From Staphylococcus pseudintermedius (lineage in GTDB: Bacteria; Bacillota; Bacilli; Staphylococcales; Staphylococcaceae), in the NCBI RefSeq assembly GCF_001792775.2, contig NZ_MLGE02000001.1, positions 124,001-188,000 of the forward strand: a stretch of DNA of 64,000 nucleotides. The letters are read 5' to 3'. Positions 38,234 to 46,076 of this stretch are shown piece after piece. The notes under the pieces were generated by a model. The model saw only the letters and a list, made by a program, of their open reading frames with translations, was not told where the DNA came from and did not search any database. A program made the translations under genes and the position numbers. Position 1 is the stretch's first letter, and each line of letters opens with the position of its first letter.

Positions 38234-38266
38234 TTACCTTTAGTCGATGAATGGTACGTTAACTTT
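38198..38266. repeat. 19-bp perfect inverted repeat
   Basis: Bases 38198-38216 (AAAGTTAACGTACCATTCA) are repeated inverted at 38248-38266 with a 31-bp AT-rich spacer. On the plus strand the right arm is followed by TT only within the run TTTTT (38264-38268), so a terminator role is possible. Its place at the broken 5' end of the adjoining ORF also suggests a recombination junction. Confidence 0.85.
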
Positions 38267-38372
38267 TTATAATACAAAACTTGTAACATAACACTGTCAG
38301 ACAGTAACAAACAATCATATACCTTATGTAACTTGTCTCTAAGCCCTTTACTGTTTAGCCCTTGTCCTTTGC

Positions 38373-38402
38373 GTCACTGGTGAGCTTTAGCTCACCAGGT
38401 GA
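38373..38402. repeat. Strong palindrome, possible terminator or DNA hairpin
   Basis: GTCAC-TGGTGAGCT (38373-38386) pairs with AGCTCACCAGGTGAC (38389-38403) with one bulged base and a very short loop. There is no T tract. The GC-rich hairpin stands out in an AT-rich gap and recalls replication or recombination hairpins. No gene is seen between 38270 and 38640. Confidence 0.7.
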
Positions 38403-38506
38403 CAAACTGCTTGGCTATAAGGCTTACCTGCAAATATTAATCTGCTATCATTAACATTTACCCTTAAGATATGAATACAAAAAAGTCCCCCTCAATATAA
38501 ACCTTT

Positions 38507-38531
38507 CATTACGAGTGCGCTATTCGTAATG
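38507..38531. repeat. Inverted repeat upstream of toxin fragment
   Basis: CATTACGA (38507-38514) and TCGTAATG (38524-38531) pair across a 9-nt loop. CCCTC near 38488 can also pair with GAGGG near 38555, giving a nested structure ahead of the toxin fragment. Confidence 0.55.
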
Positions 38532-38643
38532 GATTGGCAAAAAGGGAAATTATCAAGAGGGAAATATGTAAAAGACTTATAAATCTTTAGGAGAGAGTAG
38601 GTGTGGGAATATGTGTGTGTAATCAATTAAAATGTCGACATAA

Positions 38644-38955
38644 TTAATTACAAGAGTTCTTCCAGCAATCCCTTTGGTAGCTTCAGCTGTTTTTGGAATT
38701 TTAGCTAAACAAGGTGTAAAATCTTTTGTAAAATCAATATCTAAACACGCTTTGCAAAGAGCAGGACAAAGAGGTATGACTAAGCATATGATGGCAAACA
38801 CCTTAAAAAATGGTACTAAATACACCGATAAGAAAACAGGAGCTAAAATTTTATACGACAAGAAAACAGGTACTACTTTAGTTATCAAAGGCAACAAAGT
38901 TGTGACAACTTATAAGCAAAAGAAACCTAAAAAAGTATGGAGAAAGGGTCATTAA
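38644..38955 (+). pseudogene. Orphan C-terminal domain of a polymorphic (LXG/WapA-type) toxin
   Basis: A frame is open from 38644, just after a stop, to 38955, with no ATG and only a TTG at 38674 lacking a ribosome site. It encodes a hydrophobic linker (VASAVFGILAKQG) followed by a basic domain (KHALQRAGQRGMTKHMMANTLKNG.., ..KKTGAKILYDKKTGTTLVI.., ending PKKVWRKGH). This strand-helix pattern and charge resemble DUF4258/BECR-type RNase toxin tips. It has no secretion or N-terminal module, so it is an orphan toxin tip, as seen in toxin cassette arrays. RNase activity is inferred. Confidence 0.65.
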
Positions 38956-38956
38956 T

Positions 38957-39379
38957 TTGATTTCAAAAAATATAAAACTACAAGATTCTTCATATGAATC
39001 AAGTAATACTTCATTAACCTTAAAACTTAAAAGAATAGAAAATGATGAGGACAGTAAGATTTATTATTTAGACGCTGTACTTGAATTTGAAAATGAAAAA
39101 GCTGAAACAGAATTAGCTGTTTTTGACTTCGACATTGATTTTCTGAAAAACTTAGAGTATTCATTCCCTGTAACAGACATTTATTTCACAGAGCCTGATA
39201 TATCATTGACAGTCATTGACTATGAGAGTGATGAGCTTTGTATATACGTTAACTTAGATTCTGGATTGAAGCATAAAAATGAATCTACTGACTCTGGATT
39301 GTCAATAAGACTAAATGTAGAAAAGCAAGTATTTGACAACTTTATTAATCAGATTATATTATTAGAACAAGAGCAATAA
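38957..39379 (+). CDS. Probable immunity protein for the orphan toxin
   Basis: A 140-aa strongly acidic protein starting at TTG 38957, one base after the toxin stop, with AAAGGG 9 nt upstream. It reads MISKNIKLQDSSYESSNTSL.. and is rich in Asp/Glu and beta-type segments, with no signal peptide or membrane helix. Tight linkage after a basic toxin tip and the opposite charge argue for a cytoplasmic immunity protein. The family is not recognised. A strong terminator follows, so toxin tip and immunity gene form one unit. Confidence 0.6.
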   Translation: MISKNIKLQDSSYESSNTSLTLKLKRIENDEDSKIYYLDAVLEFENEKAETELAVFDFDIDFLKNLEYSFPVTDIYFTEPDISLTVIDYESDELCIYVNLDSGLKHKNESTDSGLSIRLNVEKQVFDNFINQIILLEQEQ

Positions 39380-39437
39380 ATGTAAATATTTAAATTATAT
39401 TGTTACAGGTTAAAAGTAATTGAAACATATGGAAATT

Positions 39438-39480
39438 GGGAGTTAGCTTTATAATTATATAAACTTAACTCCCTTTTTTT
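39438..39480 (+). terminator. Terminator after the immunity gene
   Basis: GGGAGTTA (39438-39445) pairs with TAACTCCC (39466-39473), followed by TTTTTTT. Confidence 0.85.
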
Positions 39481-39531
39481 GCCCATTTACGTGTTTTGTG
39501 AGTGGAGGATAGACTGGTTTAATTTACTAAG

Positions 39532-39911
39532 CTATTTAACTCTTTCGAAAGAAATACCATCTGAAACAAGCGAATCACCAACATGGTATAAAACAGCCTT
39601 ATCTCCCTCTGAATCAATCCCGTATAGTTTCCCATCTTCTTTTACTATTTTGGCTTTATGAGGTTTTTTTCTGCCTCCTCTTTGGTTGAATAATCGTCAT
39701 ATTCAATAATATTCATGCTGTCATTTTTAATTATAAGTTTTAACTTATTACCATCATAACCTTCCCATTCACCATTCAACTCCTTAATTTCTTTATCAAC
39801 ACAACCAGTTAAATTATTTGAAACTTTTTATAATCCATTACTTCTTTTTTGATAAACTCAATACTCGGATTATCTAACTTTTGATAAGCTCCATTCCTCT
39901 TTTTCTTCATA
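39532..39911 (-). pseudogene. Broken small lipoprotein gene
   Basis: From ATG 39911 (AAAGGAG upstream) the frame reads MKKKRNGAYQKLDNPSIEFI.. and stops after 33 codons. Another frame continues with a lipobox-like LTGC, then KEIKELNGEWEGYDGNKLKL.., and a further shift near 39665 leads to KIVKEDGKLYGIDSEGDKAV.. with a stop at 39532-39534. The pieces look like parts of staphylococcal cystatin-like/DUF4467 small lipoproteins, fused and frameshifted. Not functional as it stands. Confidence 0.5.
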
Positions 39912-40134
39912 AAAAATACACTCCTTTCACCTTTAATAAAAGTAGTGAAAGAAGTGATAAACGATGACATATTACATCATTTTGTTGTTTACGCAATCAC
40001 ACAGCAAGAACGACAAGCAATGTTATCTTTACAAATTCAACATTCTGCTTAAGTTTTTGAATCACATAAAAATTGATTGTTATTCTTACCATTTTTTCAA
40101 ATGCTTAAAAACGTTGATTTGACGGTGTTATCTT

Positions 40135-41232
40135 CTACACATTAAAACGGAAATGCACGACATCGCCATCTTGCATGATATAGTCTTTACCCTCTAAGCG
40201 CATTTTCCCCGCTTCTTTTGCACCTTGTTCACCATTATGTGCAACGAAGTCTTCGTAGCTCGTCACTTCAGCACGAATGAAACCACGTTCAAAGTCTGTA
40301 TGAATGATACCCGCACATTGTGGCGCCGTCATCCCTTCCTTAAACGTCCATGCACGCACTTCTTGCACACCTGCTGTAAAGTACGTCGCCAATCCTAATA
40401 AATCATATGTTTTACGAATTAAACGATTCAAACCAGGCTCTTCAATCCCTAATTCTTCCAAGAACATCGCTTTATCTTCCTCGTCTAATGTCGCAATCTC
40501 TTCCTCGATTTTGGCACTGATGACGATCACTTCTGAATCTTCTTGTGCCGCATACTCACGAATCGCTTTCACTTTATCATTTTCTACGTCATTAATTTCA
40601 TCTTCACCAACGTTTGCGATATATAACATCGATTTTGATGTTAACAATTGCGCTTGATTCACATACTTTTGATCTTCATCATTAAATTCTAAACTACGGA
40701 CAGGTTGCCCATTTTCAAGTGTTTCTTTAATTCTTGTTAAAATACGCACTTCATTCACGGCTGTTTTGTCTTTTTGTTTCGCCATTTTCTCTAGACGTGG
40801 CAAACGTTTTTCAACAGATTCTAAATCCGCTAATACTAACTCCATGTTAATCACTTCAATATCTTCAATCGGGTTCACGCGTCCTGCAACGTGTGTCACA
40901 TTTTCATCATCGAATGCACGCACAACTTGGCAAATGGCGTCAACTTCGCGAATATGTGATAAAAATTTGTTTCCAAGCCCCTCTCCTTTTGAAGCGCCTT
41001 TCACGATACCGGCAATATCTGTAAATTCAAACGTTGTGGGTACCGTTCTTTTCGGATTTACGATTGCTTCTAATTGTGTTAAACGTGTATCAGGTACCTC
41101 AACGATGCCGACGTTTGGATCAATCGTTGCGAAAGGATAGTTGGCAGCAAGTGCACCTGCTTTTGTAATTGCGTTAAATAAAGTTGATTTTCCGACGTTA
41201 GGTAAGCCGACAATACCAGCTGTTAAAGCCAT
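40135..41232 (-). CDS. ychF: Redox-regulated ATPase YchF (Obg family)
   Basis: A 365-aa protein: G1 GLPNVGKST (residues 7-15), G2/G3 region with FTDIAGIVKGASKGEGLGNKFL, a helical insert and a C-terminal TGS domain (..RAWTFKEGMTAPQCAGIIHTDFERGFIRAEV..). YchF binds ribosomes and prefers ATP over GTP. It overlaps the DUF951 gene by 10 bp, as in related genomes. Confidence 0.96.
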   Translation of the reverse strand: MALTAGIVGLPNVGKSTLFNAITKAGALAANYPFATIDPNVGIVEVPDTRLTQLEAIVNPKRTVPTTFEFTDIAGIVKGASKGEGLGNKFLSHIREVDAICQVVRAFDDENVTHVAGRVNPIEDIEVINMELVLADLESVEKRLPRLEKMAKQKDKTAVNEVRILTRIKETLENGQPVRSLEFNDEDQKYVNQAQLLTSKSMLYIANVGEDEINDVENDKVKAIREYAAQEDSEVIVISAKIEEEIATLDEEDKAMFLEELGIEEPGLNRLIRKTYDLLGLATYFTAGVQEVRAWTFKEGMTAPQCAGIIHTDFERGFIRAEVTSYEDFVAHNGEQGAKEAGKMRLEGKDYIMQDGDVVHFRFNV

Positions 41233-41444
41233 GTTTCATTCTCCTTCTCATTTGAACTCGCTTTTTCGAGTACTTTTTTTATTTTTTTGTTGAAAGTTTG
41301 ACGTGGTAACATAATACTGCGCTGACAATTTTCACATTTGATACGGATGTCCGCACCCATACGAATGATTTTAAAGCGATTTGTTCCACATGCGTGTTGC
41401 TTCTTCATCTCTACTATATCATTTAATTCATAATTTGAAGCCAC
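41223..41444 (-). CDS. DUF951 zinc-ribbon-like protein
   Basis: A 73-aa protein with HACGTNRF and KCENCQRSI, two cysteine knuckles likely holding zinc. DUF951 proteins are regularly encoded beside ychF and mscS; role unknown. Start GTG 41444 with AGAGGTG 7 nt upstream. Confidence 0.87.
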   Translation of the reverse strand: MASNYELNDIVEMKKQHACGTNRFKIIRMGADIRIKCENCQRSIMLPRQTFNKKIKKVLEKASSNEKENETWL

Positions 41445-41456
41445 TCAATTTCACCT

Positions 41457-42347
41457 CTATGCTTCCTTGTTTTGTTGTTCTTGATATAACTGGACAAGTG
41501 TTGGCATTGGTGCTTCAATACCTTCAGATTGTAGAAATTCTTTTAACTCGCGGCGTAAAATACGTGAGCCTCCAAAGCTTTCACCCGGCAACGTTTCACC
41601 CGCCACACGAATCATCACTTCATAGCTGTTGAATTTATCGACACCTAACACTTCAGGGGGTTCGATAAAAATATCATACTTTTTAGGAATCGTTTTTAAG
41701 AAGAGATTCATTTTCTTCTCTACATCGTCAATTTTCTCATGAATTGACACTGGAATATCAATAATGGAGACACCATTCGTTACTGAGAAGTTGGTCACCT
41801 CGCTCATCGTCCCGTTTGGAATAATCGAAAGCTCACCTGTAAACGATAAAATGCGTGTCGAACGTAGACCAATCGATTTGACAGTCCCTTCCGCAATCGG
41901 TGCACTGTTGTTTTTAATGCTCACATAGTCCCCGACATCGAACTGATTTTCAAATATAATAAAAAATCCTGTAATGACGTCTTTCACGAGGGTTTGTGCA
42001 CCAAAACCAATTGCTAAACCTACAACGCCGGCCCCTGCTAAAATACTTTCAACACTAATGCCAAATTTGCTCAATACTGTTGTCAAAGTAATAAACCATA
42101 CGATATAGCCAACGACATTTTGAACAAGTGTAATTAATGTTTTTGACCTTTTCGCACGTGTTGATTTACCTGAACGATTGTTGACTTTAAAAAATTGTGC
42201 GATGACTTTGTTTAAAATACGAACAACGATAAAAGCCGCCAACACATATATTAAAACGATAATCAATTTCGTTAAAAGGTTGGAATATGTTTCTGGATCT
42301 AATAACGGTTGAACCATACTTTTTAATATCGCTTCTAATTGATTCAT
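41457..42347 (-). CDS. mscS: Small-conductance mechanosensitive channel
   Basis: A 296-aa MscS-family channel with three membrane helices (about 25-125), the pore helix ..ILAGAGVVGLAIGFGAQTLVKDVITGFF.. and the beta domain (..FDVGDYVSI..). It opens under hypo-osmotic stretch. The gene lies 12 bp before the DUF951 gene in the same direction. Confidence 0.92.
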   Translation of the reverse strand: MNQLEAILKSMVQPLLDPETYSNLLTKLIIVLIYVLAAFIVVRILNKVIAQFFKVNNRSGKSTRAKRSKTLITLVQNVVGYIVWFITLTTVLSKFGISVESILAGAGVVGLAIGFGAQTLVKDVITGFFIIFENQFDVGDYVSIKNNSAPIAEGTVKSIGLRSTRILSFTGELSIIPNGTMSEVTNFSVTNGVSIIDIPVSIHEKIDDVEKKMNLFLKTIPKKYDIFIEPPEVLGVDKFNSYEVMIRVAGETLPGESFGGSRILRRELKEFLQSEGIEAPMPTLVQLYQEQQNKEA

Positions 42348-42412
42348 AAGTAACTCCCTTCTCTATGCATCATCTTGAGTGATGTATGTTGATGCCTGTG
42401 CCCTTTTCGCCA

Positions 42413-43237
42413 TTACATGTTTTTAAGCAATTGAATCAGTCTGCGATAGTCACTTTCAGAGTGGAATGTAAAAGTAATCTCGCCTACGTTTTTCTTCGTC
42501 GTAATTTCTACACTTGTACCATATTGTTCTTTCAATTGTTGTTCATGTTGGCGAATCAGTGCAGGCTTTTTCGTCGTATGCTGTTGACGCGTGGTCGCTT
42601 GTTGCGTGCTGCCTGTATGTTCAGCGACGCGTTGTTCCAAATATCTTACGCTCCAAGACTCCCGGATGGCTAACTTTGCGTAGTGTACCATCGTTTCCGG
42701 TGTTTTGAGTGCGAGTAGTGTGCGCCCATGTCCGCCTGAAAGTTGGCCTTCTCTTATTAAAGTCCTAATCTTAACAGGTAACTTAAGTAGTCTCAACATA
42801 TTCGCTATATACGGTCTTGATTTGCCTAACCGTGCCGCGACCTCTTGTTGTGTCAGAGTCAAATGTTGCATTAGCTGTTGATAACTTTCTGCCTCTTCTA
42901 ATGCATTTAAATCTTCACGCTGTAAGTTTTCGATAATCGCCAGTTCGCGCATCTCACCATCTGAAAATGGTTTAACAATAGCTGGGATGTCCGTTAAGCC
43001 TGCCTCAAGACTTGCCCGGTAACGGCGTTCACCCGCTACGATATGATACCCTTTGATCGCTTGCGTTACGATAATGGGCTGCAACACGCCATGCTGTGCA
43101 ATCGATTGCGCAAGTTCTGTTAACTTTTCAGCATCAAACGTTTTGCGAGGTTGGTACGGATTCGGTCTAATTTCCGTCAATGCCAGTCGTTGAACTTGCT
43201 CGGAATCATTTTGTTGACTTTGCCATTTTTCAGTCAT
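42413..43237 (-). CDS. parB: Chromosome partitioning protein ParB/Spo0J
   Basis: A 274-aa ParB. The CTPase/N domain begins at EIRPNPYQPRKTFD and includes the nucleotide motif AGERRYRA. An HTH (..LTQQEVAARLGKSRPYIANMLRLLKL..) binds parS, and the C-terminal dimer domain ends ..YRRLIQLLKNM. No parA (soj) gene is adjacent, as in other staphylococci. The start MTEKWQSQ at 43237 is preferred; a TTG 12 bp upstream is possible. No parS site was found by eye. Confidence 0.88.
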   Translation of the reverse strand: MTEKWQSQQNDSEQVQRLALTEIRPNPYQPRKTFDAEKLTELAQSIAQHGVLQPIIVTQAIKGYHIVAGERRYRASLEAGLTDIPAIVKPFSDGEMRELAIIENLQREDLNALEEAESYQQLMQHLTLTQQEVAARLGKSRPYIANMLRLLKLPVKIRTLIREGQLSGGHGRTLLALKTPETMVHYAKLAIRESWSVRYLEQRVAEHTGSTQQATTRQQHTTKKPALIRQHEQQLKEQYGTSVEITTKKNVGEITFTFHSESDYRRLIQLLKNM

Positions 43238-43364
43238 CCTTCTCACCAACCTTTCAATTTTTTTACCATTTCATTTTACTGTTTGCACCATTGAGACACA
43301 AGCTTTTCTCCATGATTTTGACAGATGTACAATTTCTTTCTCTTCTAAATTTTCAGAAAACATA

Positions 43365-43393
43365 TTGACAACCTTTTTGACTTCGTGTAAAGT
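43365..43393 (+). promoter_or_regulatory. Promoter of the met operon
   Basis: TTGACA (43365-43370), 17 bp, TAAAGT (43388-43393). It drives a leader of about 400 nt before the first met gene. Confidence 0.7.
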
Positions 43394-43439
43394 GTGTTTT
43401 ATCAAAGTACAACGTCATACGACTACACACTATAAAAAG

Positions 43440-43785
43440 GAAAGTAAAACGTCCCCTGCATTTACAGAGAGCCTTCGTTCGCTGAGAGAAGGTATTGAAA
43501 GCACGTTTGAAAATGGCCTTGGAGTGTTGGTACCGATATGAGGTATCACCGGGTTCGCCCGTTATAGCGACTCAGTATTCACATTTTGTGGCACGGTAAA
43601 GTATTCCAAAGATATCCCTCACATTCCGTATCTATCATACGCTTTACTGTGCATACAATTTCGCGTACTGGAAGAGGTGATTTGAGCAATCATGTCACGA
43701 ACAAAGGTGGTACCACGAACAAGCTTTCGTCCTTTATATCTAATATCTTATTGGATCTAAAGGACGGAAGCTTTTTTATTTTTGA
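43440..43785 (+). promoter_or_regulatory. tRNA-Met T-box leader of metICFE
   Basis: The T-box AAGGTGGTACCACG is at 43704-43717. A specifier-loop ATG (43538-43540, in GATATGAGG) points to tRNA-Met. The terminator is AAGCTTTCGTCCTTTA (43721-43736) pairing with 43758-43773, followed by T6. Uncharged tRNA-Met should favour read-through into the met genes, as known for the staphylococcal met leader. Confidence 0.93.
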
Positions 43786-43801
43786 AGAGGAGGTTGAACT
43801 G

Positions 43802-44914
43802 ATGAAAGCAACAACACTGGCACAAATTGCGTTGACTCAAGATAACACTGGTGCTATCGCAAATCCAATTTATCTCTCTACGGCATACCAACATGAAGGA
43901 CTCGGACTATCAACGGGATTTGACTACACACGAACTAAAAACCCGACGCGACAAGCTTTTGAAGATGCATTTGCGCGACTTGAAGGCGGTATCGCATCAT
44001 TTGCGACGGCAAGTGGCATGGCGAGCATCCAATTAGTCTGTAACCTTTTCAAGCCCGGTGATGAAATACTTGTCTCGTTTGACTTATACGGCGGCACATT
44101 TCGACTATTTGAATTTTACGAAACACAATATGGTATTCACTTTCACTACATCGATTTTGAAAATACAGACGCTGTAAAGGCTGCCATCACACCGAAAACG
44201 AAAGCCTTATTTATTGAACCGATTTCGAATCCGTTGATGATTGAAATTGATTTGACACCTTATTATGACATAGCAGCAGAGCACGCGTTATTAACGATTG
44301 TCGACAATACATTTCTCACACCTTATTTGTCGACACCTTTACTCGATGGTGCAGATATCGTGTTACACTCAGCGACGAAATATATCGGTGGGCACAATGA
44401 TGTCCTTGCTGGCGTCGTCACTGTGAAAGATGCAGTCCTTGCAGAAAAGTTAGGCCAATTTCACAACATGATTGGTGCGACACTTTCACCGATTGACAGT
44501 TACTTATTGTTACGTGGATTAAAGACATTGCATCTTCGCGTCGAACGGTCACAACAAAATGCGCAACGATTTGCAGCTACGTGTGAAGATTTGACAGGCA
44601 TCCAAGACGTGCTCTATTGCGGACGAACAGGCATGTTAAGTTTACGTCTCGAACCTGGTTATAGCGTCGATCAATTGTTGCGACAGCTGAAAGTATTGCG
44701 TTTTGCAGAAAGTTTGGGTGGCACAGAAACTTTTGTCACTTTCCCTTATACACAAACGCACATCGATATGCCAGATGAGGAAAAGGATCGTCGTGGCATT
44801 GACCAACACTTAATTCGACTTTCGATTGGTATTGAAGCTTACGAAGATATTGAACAAGATTTCATTCAAGCACTCGAAAAATCAAAAGAGGTGAGCACAG
44901 ATGACACGTTCTAA
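43802..44914 (+). CDS. metI: Cystathionine gamma-synthase / O-acetylhomoserine thiolyase
   Basis: A 370-aa Cys/Met-metabolism PLP enzyme. The PLP lysine is in HSATKYIGGHNDV and the cofactor loop in ASGMASIQL. It makes cystathionine from an activated homoserine and cysteine. The start 43802 (MKATTLAQIALTQDN) has GAGGAGG 7 nt upstream; earlier in-frame codons belong to the T-box leader. Overlaps metC by 14 bp. Confidence 0.9.
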   Translation: MKATTLAQIALTQDNTGAIANPIYLSTAYQHEGLGLSTGFDYTRTKNPTRQAFEDAFARLEGGIASFATASGMASIQLVCNLFKPGDEILVSFDLYGGTFRLFEFYETQYGIHFHYIDFENTDAVKAAITPKTKALFIEPISNPLMIEIDLTPYYDIAAEHALLTIVDNTFLTPYLSTPLLDGADIVLHSATKYIGGHNDVLAGVVTVKDAVLAEKLGQFHNMIGATLSPIDSYLLLRGLKTLHLRVERSQQNAQRFAATCEDLTGIQDVLYCGRTGMLSLRLEPGYSVDQLLRQLKVLRFAESLGGTETFVTFPYTQTHIDMPDEEKDRRGIDQHLIRLSIGIEAYEDIEQDFIQALEKSKEVSTDDTF

Positions 44915-46076
44915 ACAAACTGAACTGATTCATGATACACAACGTGGCGTCGCGTATCAATGCGCCAATCAACCGCTATATTATGCATCGACGTATCACC
45001 AACAACGATTAGGCGAGGCTGTTCCTTATGATTATGCGCGGAGTGGCAATCCTAACCGCGAATTACTCGAAAGAAAACTCGCACAACTGGAAGGCGGAAA
45101 GCGTGCGTTCGCATTCAACTCTGGTATCGCCGCGATTACGGCTGTATTTTTAACTTTAAAAGCAGGCGACCACGTCATTTTACCGGATGATGTGTATGGT
45201 GGGACGTTTCGACTTACAGAGCAAATTTTATCGCGCTTTGGCCTGACATTTACAACAGTGAATGCTGAAAATGTGGCAGAAATTCGTGCAGCGATTCGCC
45301 CGAATACACGGCTCATCTATGTAGAAACACCGTCGAACCCGCTGTTCAAAATTACAGATATTCGAAAAGTCGTTCATATAGCCCAAGCACACGACATTTT
45401 AGTAGCGGTGGACAATACGTTTATGACGCCACTTTGCCAAAATCCACTGGCGCTCGGTGCAAATATCGTCATTCATAGCGCGACGAAGTTTTTAGGCGGC
45501 CATAGCGATCTCATTGCAGGGGCAGTCATTACAAATGATGACACACTCGCTGAAGCACTGTATTTAATACAAAACGGCACAGGAACTGCTTTGTCCGTTT
45601 ATGATAGTTGGACATTGACACAACACCTAAAAACATTTGTCGTCCGTTATGAACAATCTGTCAAAAGTGCACAACAGATTTATCATTTTTTAGAAGCACA
45701 TCCGGCGATTGCGCAAGTGTACTATCCAGGAGACAATAGCGTACACCTCAGCCAAGCAAAACACGGAGGTGCTGTCATTGGCTTCCGTTTAAGAGATGAA
45801 ACTTATGCGCAACGATTTGTCGATCAGCTCACTTTACCACTCGTCTCAGTCAGTCTCGGCGGTGTAGAAACGATTCTTTCACACCCTTATACGATGTCAC
45901 ATGCCGCCATCCCTCAAGAGATTCGAGAAGCGCGTGGCATTACGTTCGGACTATTTCGATTGAGTGTTGGGTTGGAAGATGCTGACGAATTAATCGCTGA
46001 CCTCGATCAAGCATTAAAGGAGGGATCCTATGAGTCGACTACTGAACGCACTGAAAAACAATATTCTCGTCGCTGA
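44901..46076 (+). CDS. metC: Cystathionine beta-lyase
   Basis: A 391-aa PLP enzyme related to MetI (PLP lysine in HSATKFLGGHSDL). It splits cystathionine to homocysteine. Position second in the met operon supports the lyase assignment. The 3' end overlaps metF by 47 bp in another frame. Confidence 0.9.
   Translation: MTRSKQTELIHDTQRGVAYQCANQPLYYASTYHQQRLGEAVPYDYARSGNPNRELLERKLAQLEGGKRAFAFNSGIAAITAVFLTLKAGDHVILPDDVYGGTFRLTEQILSRFGLTFTTVNAENVAEIRAAIRPNTRLIYVETPSNPLFKITDIRKVVHIAQAHDILVAVDNTFMTPLCQNPLALGANIVIHSATKFLGGHSDLIAGAVITNDDTLAEALYLIQNGTGTALSVYDSWTLTQHLKTFVVRYEQSVKSAQQIYHFLEAHPAIAQVYYPGDNSVHLSQAKHGGAVIGFRLRDETYAQRFVDQLTLPLVSVSLGGVETILSHPYTMSHAAIPQEIREARGITFGLFRLSVGLEDADELIADLDQALKEGSYESTTERTEKQYSRR

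Noticed and set aside
38577..38897. Minus-strand 106-codon frame with hydrophobic composition opposite the toxin tip
   Set aside because: No ribosome site, and the plus-strand frame has the coherent toxin-tip pattern followed by an immunity gene; the reverse frame is a shadow.
42413..43260. parS sites (TGTTTCACGTGAAACA) near parB or noc
   Set aside because: Read by eye, no full match was found in the window; a computed scan with mismatches would be needed.
43586..43801. N-terminal extension of MetI into the leader
   Set aside because: This stretch is the T-box and terminator; ATG 43802 has GAGGAGG and matches the family start.
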